Positions 1-10,223 of a stretch of DNA of 64,000 nucleotides are shown piece by piece. The stretch comes from Flavivirga abyssicola. GTDB taxonomy: Bacteria; Bacteroidota; Bacteroidia; Flavobacteriales; Flavobacteriaceae. The position numbers and the translations under genes are program-made. Numbering within the stretch: position 1 is the first letter of the stretch; the number at the start of each line of letters is the position of its first letter. The DNA lies in NCBI RefSeq assembly GCF_030540775.2, contig NZ_CP141266.1, forward strand, positions 3,521,001 to 3,585,000. The letters run 5' to 3'. A model generated the notes under the pieces. It worked only from the letters and a program-made list of their open reading frames with translations. It did no database searches and was not told the origin of the DNA.

Positions 1-498
1 TTGGAATTAAGCGAAAATAAAGCTTCTGAGTGGTTGTTAATCTTGTTTTGAAGCTTATGGCTCTATCTTCAAATAAATATTGCCTTAGAGCTGAGCCTCC
101 TTCCGTCTTTTTACCGTTTTTATAACAAAATGCATAAAAAAACACATTCTATCTCTAAAATGTGGCTTCGCTTTTTTTCTTACTTAACGCTATGAAGTCA
201 TAGGCTTTGCAGACCGGGAAGTAGCTTCTTAGTTTGTTTTTTTCTTACTCTTGACTGTACCAGTTACAAACTGGCACTAGTGATATACTATATCTGGGCG
301 GGACTTCTCTTTTTTACAAATGGCACGAAGTTACAAACTTTTCGTAGCGGGCTATGATCATTAAATTTCTTGACCTAGCCATTACCTGTATCAGTTATAA
401 ACTGGCACTAGCGGCGGCCTCTCTTGTTTTTCTTATTCTTTACGACACATTAGGAAACACTATGGTAGCGTAGATTAAATTTTATTTTAAACTATTAA
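1..498. other. Non-coding region with repeated hairpins downstream of RHS locus
   Basis: No convincing ORF is present on either strand. Two near-identical 26-bp direct repeats occur at 255-280 and 386-411. Each contains a short hairpin (CCAGTT-ACA-AACTGG in the first). A related hairpin (GAAGTT-ACA-AACTTT) lies at 327-342. The minus-strand reading frames are broken by many stops. The stretch looks like repeat debris beyond the 3' end of the minus-strand RHS operon, not a gene. Confidence 0.5.
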
Positions 499-951
499 CT
501 AATCTGGCACGTTACTCAATCTTTTATTCAAAAAATAAAATCCAATTCCAATAATCAAAAATGTTGAAAGAAGAATAAATGTATTTATTCTAGTATTTTC
601 AAAAAAAGCAAACATAGGTCTTACAAATTCAGCATCTATTAATCTAAATAGTAAAACTGTAAATAAGCCAATAAGAATATATTTCCTCCATTTAATTTTA
701 AATAGCTTTTTACTAAACAAAAAAAATATAGTTCCTAATAGATAAGGTATATAGTAATAATAGCGAAAGTAAATATTCATTTTTTCGTAAAAATTATTCG
801 TGTCGAGCTCAAAGTTAAAATTATAAAAATAAATATCAGAATATGATAAATACAACAAACCTGTAGATCTTATTATAGATAGCATAGAATAATATATAAA
901 AAAGACTGATGTAAGATTAATAATTAAAAATTTAAAGTTTGTTTTATCCAT
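499..951 (-). CDS. Small AT-rich integral membrane protein, possible RHS immunity or partner protein
   Basis: Encodes a 150-aa protein that I do not recognise. Four hydrophobic segments are visible: about residues 8-32, 65-80, 90-105 and 122-142. Loops are rich in Asn, Tyr and Phe, and the C-terminal tail is short. There is no signal peptide cleavage site or enzyme motif. The gene begins 7 bp after the stop of the RHS gene and is very probably co-transcribed with it. Base composition is visibly more AT-rich than the RHS gene, which often marks variable cargo genes. In polymorphic-toxin loci the gene directly after the RHS tip usually encodes immunity, so that role is inferred from position only. 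It could equally be an unrelated membrane protein. Confidence 0.7.
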   Translation of the reverse strand: MDKTNFKFLIINLTSVFFIYYSMLSIIRSTGLLYLSYSDIYFYNFNFELDTNNFYEKMNIYFRYYYYIPYLLGTIFFLFSKKLFKIKWRKYILIGLFTVLLFRLIDAEFVRPMFAFFENTRINTFILLSTFLIIGIGFYFLNKRLSNVPD

Positions 952-958
952 TTTAATT

Positions 959-3900
959 CTATTTTGGTTCTTTGGCTTCAGGTACAGGAATAGCTTTTTC
1001 TAAATTTTGTAGCGTTTTCATAGCTATCTTAGCAGCTGCTTTAAAGTTGGAATCAACATGAGTTTTTACAGTTTCTTGCTGCTGTGTTGATGCGTCTTCA
1101 AAATTTATTTTTGAAATTGAAGGCTCGGTACTAGTTGTCTTGGCATTAGTAAGTTGTTTACCTCCATATTCTTTCATTCCAGAACCACCAGTAATGTCAT
1201 AAGTGGTAGTTGAACTAGTGTTAGTTACAGTACCTTCCTCTGGTAATTCTCCTGTATATCCGGGTTCAAATGTAGTTGTTTCAGTTGCTGTATTAACAGA
1301 ATAAGAACTAGCCCCATCAATACTATCCAATTTATTTCCTTCACTATCAAAATATTGACCAGTAACCGTAGTTACTTCGCTAGATATTGAATTAGTTAAT
1401 TCTTTAGCGCTAAGCTTTGTTATCACTTTTTCAACTAAATTAGGCTTAATTATATTTCCCGATAATTCTGTTTTAGTTCCAGTTGATGATAAACCAGAGC
1501 TTGGTAAGCTATGGTAATGATAATTTAAACCATTTTCACCTCTTTTACGCCCCTTATTAAAATAAGAATTCTTTCTTACTGGAGAAATATTTCCAGTCTG
1601 TGAAGAGGCTAAAACATATTTTTTTCCAGGTCCACTTGGCATCATACCATCATAATCAATAAAGTATATTGGATTATCAAACGCGTAATTGTACGGACTA
1701 TGTCTTCTCATCTTTTCTGCTAATGGGTCTATATTCATCCAACGTCCTAATTCAGGGTTATAATTACGAGCAGTAATATCTATCCAACCAAGACCAAGTT
1801 CGTCTTGTTCCTCTTTACCACCAAACCCATACTTATGATCCGTACCATTTATAACATTATTGTACCCTTTGTGTTTTAGCCCAAAGGGATAGTAGTTGTT
1901 CTCCTCCAGTATTTTAGAAGATGTAACACTTCCGTTACCATCGGTATCGCTATAACTCAATCTAACATTCCCTAAATGATCCTTGTATTGGTATACATAG
2001 CCATATTGTACAGAACCTGAAACAAGTTCAGTGCGCACGTACCCCTCAGGGTGGTTAAAGAATTTCAAAGAACCATTTTCGTATACGTAATTACCTGCAT
2101 ACTCTGTTGTTGCTCCAGTGCTCACTACCTTCTTAAGCTTAACACCTGTAGCGTCGTAAATATAGGAAATATTCCCGCCCCCCAAAGCAACCTGAGTAGG
2201 TAAATTTAAGTGGTTGTATGTGATATTCGTTGAAATGCCCTTGTTGGCATCGGTGAGCATGTTGCCATTGGCATCATAAGTGTATTCGGTGGTTGTATTA
2301 GAACCATCTTTAAAACCATAAGTACCATTTCCATTATCCAACACTTTTATAAGCTTGTTACTATTGTTGAGATAGGTATAAACCAGATTGTCCATGACGT
2401 CAAAGGCCGTTGCACCACTATTGGTATGCCCACGTCTTTCTAAACTGGTAATATTGCCATTCTTGTCGTAGGCTACCGAGTTTAGGTTATAATCAGTATT
2501 GGTCGTGTTGATTGCACTTGTAATTCTGTTCAAAGCATCATAAGTATAGGTATACCATTTTAGACTGTTATCGGTATTGGCTGTTTTCCACTCGGTCTCT
2601 GCAATATTACCATTAAACAATGTAGTGCCGCCGTGGTCGACTGTGTTATAATTGATTTTAAAGCCAAACAGATCGGTTCCTAACGCCGTGGGATCGTTTA
2701 TTTGTTTCAGCCAGCCTCGAATGTTATAAGTATAATCTATATTTTGTAACCTGCCTTGGGTGGTTTTTCCACCAACTCCTTTGTTAGTAAGTTGTCCTAG
2801 CTCATCATAGTTGTTTTCAGTAATTACCTCAAGTATGTTGGTGTTGTTTAATTCTTGTGTTTGTTTTTTTAGCCTGCCTCTATGATCATAGGTAAAAAGG
2901 TCTTCAGTAACGATATTTGTAGTTCCTTTGGTATGGGAGGCTACTGTTTTATTGATTGCGCCCAAAAAGTCAAGGGCATTTTCTATAATATCTGTAGTTC
3001 CCAAATAATCATTCTCGCTTTTTACGTAGATAGGGCGTCCTTTTGCATCGTATCCCGTTATGGTAGTAATCCAATCATCTTCGCCTAAAACCCTTACTTT
3101 ACTGCAAGTAGTAAGCCCTTTGGTAAGTAATGGATTTGTATTATCATTATTTATAATGTTTTGTCCACCAGAACTGCCAGGTAAGTTGCTAAATCCGTTA
3201 AAAGCATAATTGTCATAGTAATTAATAGTATGTATTTCTGAAATCCCAGTTGTTGGATATACACTACCATCGTTACTATAGTGTAAAGTGGTTCCAGAAA
3301 CAGTGGTAGGCGATGCGCTTTTAGTAACATATTGTGTGCTGGTATTATTCGCTAAATTTTGCAATGTAACTCTATTGCTACTTGAACTCATTAATCCAGT
3401 GTAAGCTACCCTGCCAAATACATCATATTTGGTAAATAACCACTTGTTTTGAGTATTTAAATTTGCATCTTGTGTTAAAATGGGTTGGTCTAATTTATTA
3501 TAGATAATAGATTCCCAGCCTTTTCCTGGAATTTTCTTTTCAACCAATCGGTTTTTATCATCATATTTATATTGATAACATAGTTCTGCTAGTTCTGTAG
3601 CGTCTGGCAAAGTAGTATGAGGTTCTGCTTTAGGAGGTAGTACATAGGTTAAATTTCCGTATGTATCATATACGTAATATGTATCATGGGCGATATTGTC
3701 GTTATATGTACGTTTTAATACAACACGTCCTTGTTTGTCTTTAAATTCTTTGGTACTGTGATTATTACCACTGGTCCAGTTTTCATCTTTGGTAACCGTT
3801 TTAAAAAGTGTTCCTGCTACATAATAATTAATGCCCCCTGTTAAAGTTGGGGTATAGGTATTATTGGCTAGGCTTAAGTTGACTTCAAATATTTTAACCT

Positions 3901-6900
3901 CATTGGCAGTATTGGTAGCATATTCAAATTTTATAGTATGATCGGTATCGCTAGTTTTATTAAGTAGCCAATCATTACCAGGAGCTCCTTGTTCTAATAC
4001 CCGATTTAAAGGTGAGTTTTCTAAATGTTTTTCTGAGTATGGATTTGTGGTATTCTCATATTTTGCCGTGTTATAAAAATTGTTGGTTGTTGTTAAGGCA
4101 TCGGTTTTATATAAACCATTGTTTACTGTTAAGGCATGAGGTAAATAGTCTTTGTTTTGTCTGCCAAAGGCATCGTAATCGATATGGGTAATCACATCTT
4201 CGTTGTTTCCTCCCGTCCGAATGGCAATATTCTGCATAGGTCTGCCCAGTCCGTCAAAATAAGTAACCGTTTCTATTTTGTTGGAGTTAGTGAGTGTGCT
4301 ACTGCTGGTTGTAGCAATTCTAGGGGTGATGTTGTATATGTAGTTTTCATTACTAAGTACCGTTTCTAAAGGACAACCGCTATTGGCTGCTGTTCCAAAA
4401 GAGGCTGGACATTGGTCGCTATTATCTGTTACATAACCGTTAGGTGCTACACTATAAAAAACACTTACTGTAGGATCTCCAAAGCCATCACCATCACTAT
4501 CCTGATAAAAATTCTGTGGTGCTATATTGGTAATATTCACATTGGCATCGTCATAATCGCTGCTATTAGCCACATAGTTTGTAGGCATACTACATGATGA
4601 TGTTGATACTGATGCATTGCCATATCCATCGTTATCGGCATCAGCATACCAAGTCGTAGGTAGTGTAATAGTATAGTTGATTGTTCTAGCGGGACTCCAA
4701 CATAAGGAGCTATTATTCCTAGCTCTTAAATAATATACGGTGCCAGAAGTTCTGGTTATGCTGGTTCCCGAATTGCTAGTACTTGTGCCCGAACTGCTAC
4801 TTTGCCAGTACCAGGTAACCCCACTAGGAGCAGAGCCTTTGGTAAGTACAGTATTCCCACAATTATTGGTGATGGTTGGTGCGTTAGGAACTCCTGTCGT
4901 ATTAATACTATAGTTCACGGTTCTGGCTACACTCCAACAGCCACTTGTGTTATTTCTAGCTCTTAAATAATATATGGTGCCAGAAGTTTTTGTTATGCTA
5001 GTTGCCGAATTGTTAGTACTTGTGCCCGAACTGCTACTTTGCCAGTACCATGTAACCCCACTAGGAGCAGAGCCTTTGGTAAGTACAGTATTCCCGCAAT
5101 TATTGGTGATGGTTGGTGCACTAGGGACTCCTGGTATAACATTGATACTATAGTTCACGGTTCTGGCTGCACTCCAACATAAGGAACTATTATTTCTGGC
5201 TCTTAGATAATATACAGTGCCAGAAGTTCTGGTAATACTGGTTGCCGAATTGCTGGTACTTGTGCCCGAACTGCTACTTTGCCAGTACCAAGTAACCCCG
5301 CTAGTAGCAGAGCCTTTGGTAAGTACAGTATTCCCGCAATTATTGGTAATGGTTGGTGCACTAGGGACTCCTGGTATAACATTGATACTATAGTTCACGG
5401 TTCTTGCTGCACTCCAACAGCCACTTGTGTTATTTCTGGCTCTTAGATAATATACGGTGCCAGAAGTTCTGGTAATACTGGTTGCCGAATTGCTGGTACT
5501 TGTGCCCGAACTGCTACTTTGCCAGTACCAGGTAACCCCGCTAGGAGCAGAGCCTTTGGTAAGTACAGTATTCCCGCAATTATTGGCGATGGTTGGTGTA
5601 CTAGGGACTCCTGGTATAACATTGATACTATAGTTTACGGTTCTGGCCGCACTCCAACACAAAGAGCTATTATTTCTGGCTCTTAGATAATATACGGTGC
5701 CAGAAGTTCTGGTAATACTGGTTGCCGAATTGCTGGTACTTGTGCCCGAACTGCTACTTTGCCAGTACCAGGTAACCCCACTAGGAGCAGAGTCTTTGGT
5801 AAGTACAGTATTCCCGCAATTATTGGTAATGGTTGGTGCGCTAGGAATTTCTGTTGTATTAACACTATAGTTCACGGTTCTGGCAGATCCCCAACACCCC
5901 GTATTATTGTTTCTGGCTCTTAAATAATATACAGTGCCACTAGTGAGTGTAATATGATTACTTGAATTAGTTGTTCCTGTAGCTGTTCCCGTTGGACTAC
6001 TTTGCCAATAAAATGTTTCCGAACTATTTGAAGAACCACTATGAAAAATTACCGTGTGCCCACATGAATTGGACATCGTTATATTTGTTAAAGGGACATC
6101 TGGTATCGTTTTTATTGTATAATTTACCGAGCGTGCGGTACTCCAGCATTGTGTCGTGTTATTTCTCGCCCTTAAATAATAAACAGAACCACTTGTTAAT
6201 GTAATTTGACTCGAGGAATTACTTGTACTGGTTCCTGATGCACTACTTTGCCAATACCATGTTTCTCCACTTGGTATTGATGTACTTCTCGTTAGCACAC
6301 TATTTCCACAATTATTAACTACTGACGGGTATGCTGGAATATTTGGTATTGTTTTTATATTGTAATTCGCAGTACTTGCATTACTCCAAACGAATGACGA
6401 ATTATTTCTTGATCTTAAATAATACACATTACCACTTGTTAACATAATTTGACTTGCCGAATTGCTAGTACTAGTTCCCGTTGGGCTACTTTGCCAAAAC
6501 CAAGTTTCCCCGCTTGGTGGATTTCCCCTGGTTAGGACACTATTACCGCAATTATTAACTACGGTTGGAGTTGTTGGGGTACTGGGTAAAGGTGCAATAG
6601 TAACATTTAGAGATCCTAATATGGTTGATCCTTTTTTAAAATTAACAGTTCCTACCCCTGAAGCTCCCCATTGTATGGTGACGTAGAATACAGTGTTCCC
6701 ATTCGCACTACTAGAAGTTATCGTTCCTCCTGTTACGCTCCAACTTGTTCTAATATGTGGTGAACCATTAAAAAAAGCATAATTATCTACGCTATTTGGT
6801 GTTACGGAAGTTGGGCCTTCTATATTTTGGCTAAAACTAGACTGAAAAAATGTAAAAATGACTAATAGTCCAATAGCCTGTTTTTTATATTTAGATATAT

Positions 6901-6916
6901 TGAATAGTAATGTCAT
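959..6916 (-). CDS. Secreted RHS-repeat protein with eight tandem adhesin-like repeats
   Basis: Encodes 1985 aa with an N-terminal signal peptide (hydrophobic residues about 14-29, cleavage near SFSQ). Order of parts: a PKD/Ig-like stretch to about residue 110; eight ~80-aa repeats (about 115-750) marked by NNCGN, WYWQSS and YYLRARNN; Asp-rich DxDxDG calcium-binding-like repeats (about 755-830); a DUF6443-like start of the RHS part (FDGLGRPMQNIAIR); many YD repeats; and the RHS core signature GRWMNIDPLAEK...NPIYFIDYDG near residue 1755. The remaining ~226 residues form a Ser/Thr-rich tip I cannot assign. Proteins of this type are large exported Bacteroidetes RHS shells with variable C-terminal tips. 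No T9SS sorting domain is seen. It follows the companion YD protein by 23 bp. Confidence 0.93.
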   Translation of the reverse strand: MTLLFNISKYKKQAIGLLVIFTFFQSSFSQNIEGPTSVTPNSVDNYAFFNGSPHIRTSWSVTGGTITSSSANGNTVFYVTIQWGASGVGTVNFKKGSTILGSLNVTIAPLPSTPTTPTVVNNCGNSVLTRGNPPSGETWFWQSSPTGTSTSNSASQIMLTSGNVYYLRSRNNSSFVWSNASTANYNIKTIPNIPAYPSVVNNCGNSVLTRSTSIPSGETWYWQSSASGTSTSNSSSQITLTSGSVYYLRARNNTTQCWSTARSVNYTIKTIPDVPLTNITMSNSCGHTVIFHSGSSNSSETFYWQSSPTGTATGTTNSSNHITLTSGTVYYLRARNNNTGCWGSARTVNYSVNTTEIPSAPTITNNCGNTVLTKDSAPSGVTWYWQSSSSGTSTSNSATSITRTSGTVYYLRARNNSSLCWSAARTVNYSINVIPGVPSTPTIANNCGNTVLTKGSAPSGVTWYWQSSSSGTSTSNSATSITRTSGTVYYLRARNNTSGCWSAARTVNYSINVIPGVPSAPTITNNCGNTVLTKGSATSGVTWYWQSSSSGTSTSNSATSITRTSGTVYYLRARNNSSLCWSAARTVNYSINVIPGVPSAPTITNNCGNTVLTKGSAPSGVTWYWQSSSSGTSTNNSATSITKTSGTIYYLRARNNTSGCWSVARTVNYSINTTGVPNAPTITNNCGNTVLTKGSAPSGVTWYWQSSSSGTSTSNSGTSITRTSGTVYYLRARNNSSLCWSPARTINYTITLPTTWYADADNDGYGNASVSTSSCSMPTNYVANSSDYDDANVNITNIAPQNFYQDSDGDGFGDPTVSVFYSVAPNGYVTDNSDQCPASFGTAANSGCPLETVLSNENYIYNITPRIATTSSSTLTNSNKIETVTYFDGLGRPMQNIAIRTGGNNEDVITHIDYDAFGRQNKDYLPHALTVNNGLYKTDALTTTNNFYNTAKYENTTNPYSEKHLENSPLNRVLEQGAPGNDWLLNKTSDTDHTIKFEYATNTANEVKIFEVNLSLANNTYTPTLTGGINYYVAGTLFKTVTKDENWTSGNNHSTKEFKDKQGRVVLKRTYNDNIAHDTYYVYDTYGNLTYVLPPKAEPHTTLPDATELAELCYQYKYDDKNRLVEKKIPGKGWESIIYNKLDQPILTQDANLNTQNKWLFTKYDVFGRVAYTGLMSSSSNRVTLQNLANNTSTQYVTKSASPTTVSGTTLHYSNDGSVYPTTGISEIHTINYYDNYAFNGFSNLPGSSGGQNIINNDNTNPLLTKGLTTCSKVRVLGEDDWITTITGYDAKGRPIYVKSENDYLGTTDIIENALDFLGAINKTVASHTKGTTNIVTEDLFTYDHRGRLKKQTQELNNTNILEVITENNYDELGQLTNKGVGGKTTQGRLQNIDYTYNIRGWLKQINDPTALGTDLFGFKINYNTVDHGGTTLFNGNIAETEWKTANTDNSLKWYTYTYDALNRITSAINTTNTDYNLNSVAYDKNGNITSLERRGHTNSGATAFDVMDNLVYTYLNNSNKLIKVLDNGNGTYGFKDGSNTTTEYTYDANGNMLTDANKGISTNITYNHLNLPTQVALGGGNISYIYDATGVKLKKVVSTGATTEYAGNYVYENGSLKFFNHPEGYVRTELVSGSVQYGYVYQYKDHLGNVRLSYSDTDGNGSVTSSKILEENNYYPFGLKHKGYNNVINGTDHKYGFGGKEEQDELGLGWIDITARNYNPELGRWMNIDPLAEKMRRHSPYNYAFDNPIYFIDYDGMMPSGPGKKYVLASSQTGNISPVRKNSYFNKGRKRGENGLNYHYHSLPSSGLSSTGTKTELSGNIIKPNLVEKVITKLSAKELTNSISSEVTTVTGQYFDSEGNKLDSIDGASSYSVNTATETTTFEPGYTGELPEEGTVTNTSSTTTYDITGGSGMKEYGGKQLTNAKTTSTEPSISKINFEDASTQQQETVKTHVDSNFKAAAKIAMKTLQNLEKAIPVPEAKEPK
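4683..6595 (-). repeat. Eight tandem ~240-bp repeats inside the RHS gene
   Basis: The plus-strand landmark TTTGCCA, encoding WQ of the WYWQSS motif, recurs with its GCC near 4804, 5041, 5281, 5521, 5761, 6004, 6250 and 6493. Spacing is 237 to 246 bp. The five units from 4804 to 5761 are nearly identical in DNA, with exact 240-bp steps for three intervals. The three units that come first in the protein (6004-6493) are diverged. This points to recent tandem duplication or gene conversion in the downstream copies and makes copy number likely to vary between strains. Confidence 0.9.
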
Positions 6917-6939
6917 AACTATAAATATTAATGTGTTGA

Positions 6940-9900
6940 TTATTGTTGAGGTATTTGCAGATTTTTATAATGATACTTATTGGCTGATAAAATGTTTCCC
7001 TCAGCATCTTTTACAAATTCCAATCGGTTAAAGGCATCGTACTCGTAATAGGTGGTATAGCCCTTAGGATCCGTTACACTAGTGACCCCTATCAAGGGAT
7101 CGTAGGTATAGGTGGTAACCATGGCATCGGGCAGCCCTGTCCTAATCTTGTCAAGAGTCGTTCTCATTGTACTTTGATTATAGCTCCCATCTTTAATTGC
7201 TGTTAATTCTGTAGATGTAAGGGTTGCTGTAACGGCTGAATAGGTAGCATTCTCTATCTTGGCTACTGGATGTGCTTCGTCGTAACCCCAGATGATACTT
7301 GTAGTTGCTCCATTCTCTATATGATATTGTGTAATTTTTCCATTCTCGTAACTATCAAAAGTATATTTGCAGTCATCACTATTGTTAACATCAACTAAAG
7401 CTCCTTTTTTACTGAACACTTTTTGAGGTAAGTGTAAACCATTAAAGGCGGCATATTGGGTTTTGGAATGACTAACTATTTGACTGTCCTCTAAAATTTT
7501 AGTTTCTAGAGGAATTGAAATTTCATTGCTTGTAATTAGTGGGGTATCATTTAAATCTTGAGCATATTTATAACTGGTTTCTAAAACAATTCCTTTAGAG
7601 TTTGTCATTGTTGTTTTTTGAACCTCCTGATTTAGGCTATTGTATATATAATTGGTAGATGTAAGCAATTCGTTAACTAAAGTACCACTGGCATCATAAA
7701 AATATTGTGTTAAGTCTGTTTTGTCTTTTTTATACCAATAGATAGGAATGCTGGATTCTAATAATTCTTTGGTATCACTTAAAGTAAATGGAGGGGTTAT
7801 ACACCCTGGAGGATCAAGTAAGTTTGAACTACCATGACTATACATTTTAAAGTCTGTTCTAGTGTTACTAACATTCAGATTTTGTGTATATAAATGCGCT
7901 TCTTTAGTTAAGATTTTGTTTTGCTCATTATAAACTTCTTTTATAAGGAGTTGTCCCCGTTCATGATTTAAATTGACTCGAATAGAACCACCACCATTGT
8001 TATCTGTTATGATATTAGGAGTAATGGTGTATTTATAATCTGTTTTTCCTTTGGTATTACCAAGAGAATCTTTGTCTAATTCCCTAACATGCTCGTAAGT
8101 AATATTATTGTTTTCTATACCAGATCGGGATGAAGACCCATATGTATAGGTTCGAGTTCTTGTATCTTCAAAATTAGGAGGGTAACAAGAACCTAAATCA
8201 AAATAATCAAAATCGGTAAAACGATCATACATAAAATGGTTATTTACTAATTTTCCACTAGAATTAGTAGTTCCAGGCATATTATAACTATATTCTTTTT
8301 GATTTATAAAAGCATTATTGCTATCACGATTGGTAATGTTTTTAACTCTTAAACCAAAACCCTGTACATTCTCATCTGGCAAGTTGCCTAGTTTATTAAA
8401 ATAGGCGGCCTGAATATGTGCCTCAACAAGGCTTCCATACACCTCTAATACAACAGTAACAGACCCAACGCTTAATGTTGGTGTACTAAGATAATCATTA
8501 CTATATCCTGTAAAATTCAGTACTTCTGAACCATTATTTAAAACCCTTATATTGGCATAGGCGTATTTGGCATTAGTGATGTCGCAACCTATGCAGGTTA
8601 GAGTACCAGTAAGAATTAATGTGGTTGCTTCATTTAAATTAAAACTAAAAACTTCAGTTTGAATATCGGGATCTTCGATGGGTGACGGTGGATTGCTTCC
8701 ATTACCTGTACCGATAATATCCAATGTCTCTGTTACCGTTTCATCCTTTAAAAAAATGTTTTTACCATAAAAAGAATTGGGTTCGTAAGTAAACGTTGTA
8801 TAGCCTTTTGTTGGGTATTTAATTTTTGTAAGCATCCCGGCCTGCATTTTAGTAAGATCGATCGATCGGTCGGCAGCACCAATTTGGTAAAAAGTCCCCA
8901 AATTTTCTACAATAATGTCTCGTTTTGGAATTAAATTGGGGTTTGTCTTCCCGTTAAAATTTCCAAAATAATCCATTGAAAAAGACCTTAAATGTGGGAG
9001 TTGCTCCAATGAGTATTCTAAACTAACAACTTCTTTTTCATCAATTGTCCCATAGGTTTCGTAAACCCGATCTAACTTAAAACGGTATTTGTCAACTCCC
9101 AAATAATTTGTAGGATCACCTGTTATACTATATTCAAAATGTATGGTCTTTATTTCAGTATAACCAGATATTGTGTTTCCCTCTTCAATAATAATTCTAT
9201 CCAGATAAACACCATTGACACCATCACCCCCTGCATATTGTGTATTACTAGTTGTTATAAAACGTACCCGCCCATTAGGAAATGAAATTTCTTGTAACTT
9301 ATTTGCAAATGTTAGAGAGGTAGAACTATTACTGGTCCATCCAAACATTTGGGATGTTTCAAATAGCTCATTCCCTTCGCCTCTACCATTTGTGTAAGTA
9401 TATTTTTGCGAATGACTTTCTCCAAATGATATACCGGTATATTGCGTGCCATAGCTGTAAGTTAAGCTATCTCCTTTAGGGTTTATTACTTTATTTAGTA
9501 ACCATGCAGATTTATATGGTGTATTATGTATATGGGTACCACCGCCACTTGTCGGTTTGTTTAATTGGCTTTGCTCATAATCAACGAATTCGTATTGAAT
9601 CCCTTGTTTATCAATAACTTTATAAAAATATGGGTTATGAACATTTACATTTTTATGCCTGTATATCTTAAATTGATCTGGAGGGAATTTAGTAGTGACT
9701 TCGCCATCGTTATCTGAATCAAGGAAAAAGGTTCCGCTTACCGTAGGTAGGCTAATATGATAGGCATCTTTAACCCATGAGTATTTTTCGGCATTAAGAA
9801 CATCTGGCACTTGAAAATCATAAGGATTAGCCCCTATGGTGGTTGTTAAAGCGGTTACGTTGGGTATAGTATAAGGATCTGGTTCTAACTCATCTGGCGT

Positions 9901-10218
9901 GTCTCTGGTTTCCAAACTTATTAAGCCACCAGTATCTAAAGCCCAACCTAGTCCAACCCAAGATGGCATTTGATTTACTTTTATACCAGAGGCATGGTAC
10001 TTTAGTGTAATAGGAATGCTAATATCCCCAGAAGTAACAGTATAGAGTGGAATTTCAATACGGGGCATTCCTGATGCTAAATCTACAGGATAAGTGCCAA
10101 ATTTACCTAGTTCTGAAGCAGTAGGAGCAGGAGGAAATATGTCTGGTAATTTTTCCTGACCTAAAACAATACTAGTGGAAAATAAGGCAAAAATTAAGAA
10201 TGATAAGGATGCTTTCAT
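6940..10218 (-). CDS. Secreted YD/RHS-family companion protein
   Basis: Encodes 1092 aa with a signal peptide (residues 1-20, ending VLGQ). The segment around residues 40-100 (FGTYPVDLASGMPRIEIPLY, then LKYHASGIKV and WVGLGWALDTGG) is typical of Bacteroidetes YD-repeat proteins encoded just upstream of DUF6443-type RHS genes. The C-terminus has YD-like motifs (YTYDPLIGVTSVTDPKGYTTYYEYDAFNRL). The full RHS core and variable tip are missing, so this is a partner and not a complete toxin shell. It is the first gene of the operon, with the RHS gene 23 bp downstream. It probably acts outside the cell or at the outer surface. Exact function is unknown. Confidence 0.88.
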   Translation of the reverse strand: MKASLSFLIFALFSTSIVLGQEKLPDIFPPAPTASELGKFGTYPVDLASGMPRIEIPLYTVTSGDISIPITLKYHASGIKVNQMPSWVGLGWALDTGGLISLETRDTPDELEPDPYTIPNVTALTTTIGANPYDFQVPDVLNAEKYSWVKDAYHISLPTVSGTFFLDSDNDGEVTTKFPPDQFKIYRHKNVNVHNPYFYKVIDKQGIQYEFVDYEQSQLNKPTSGGGTHIHNTPYKSAWLLNKVINPKGDSLTYSYGTQYTGISFGESHSQKYTYTNGRGEGNELFETSQMFGWTSNSSTSLTFANKLQEISFPNGRVRFITTSNTQYAGGDGVNGVYLDRIIIEEGNTISGYTEIKTIHFEYSITGDPTNYLGVDKYRFKLDRVYETYGTIDEKEVVSLEYSLEQLPHLRSFSMDYFGNFNGKTNPNLIPKRDIIVENLGTFYQIGAADRSIDLTKMQAGMLTKIKYPTKGYTTFTYEPNSFYGKNIFLKDETVTETLDIIGTGNGSNPPSPIEDPDIQTEVFSFNLNEATTLILTGTLTCIGCDITNAKYAYANIRVLNNGSEVLNFTGYSNDYLSTPTLSVGSVTVVLEVYGSLVEAHIQAAYFNKLGNLPDENVQGFGLRVKNITNRDSNNAFINQKEYSYNMPGTTNSSGKLVNNHFMYDRFTDFDYFDLGSCYPPNFEDTRTRTYTYGSSSRSGIENNNITYEHVRELDKDSLGNTKGKTDYKYTITPNIITDNNGGGSIRVNLNHERGQLLIKEVYNEQNKILTKEAHLYTQNLNVSNTRTDFKMYSHGSSNLLDPPGCITPPFTLSDTKELLESSIPIYWYKKDKTDLTQYFYDASGTLVNELLTSTNYIYNSLNQEVQKTTMTNSKGIVLETSYKYAQDLNDTPLITSNEISIPLETKILEDSQIVSHSKTQYAAFNGLHLPQKVFSKKGALVDVNNSDDCKYTFDSYENGKITQYHIENGATTSIIWGYDEAHPVAKIENATYSAVTATLTSTELTAIKDGSYNQSTMRTTLDKIRTGLPDAMVTTYTYDPLIGVTSVTDPKGYTTYYEYDAFNRLEFVKDAEGNILSANKYHYKNLQIPQQ

Positions 10219-10223
10219 CTGAC

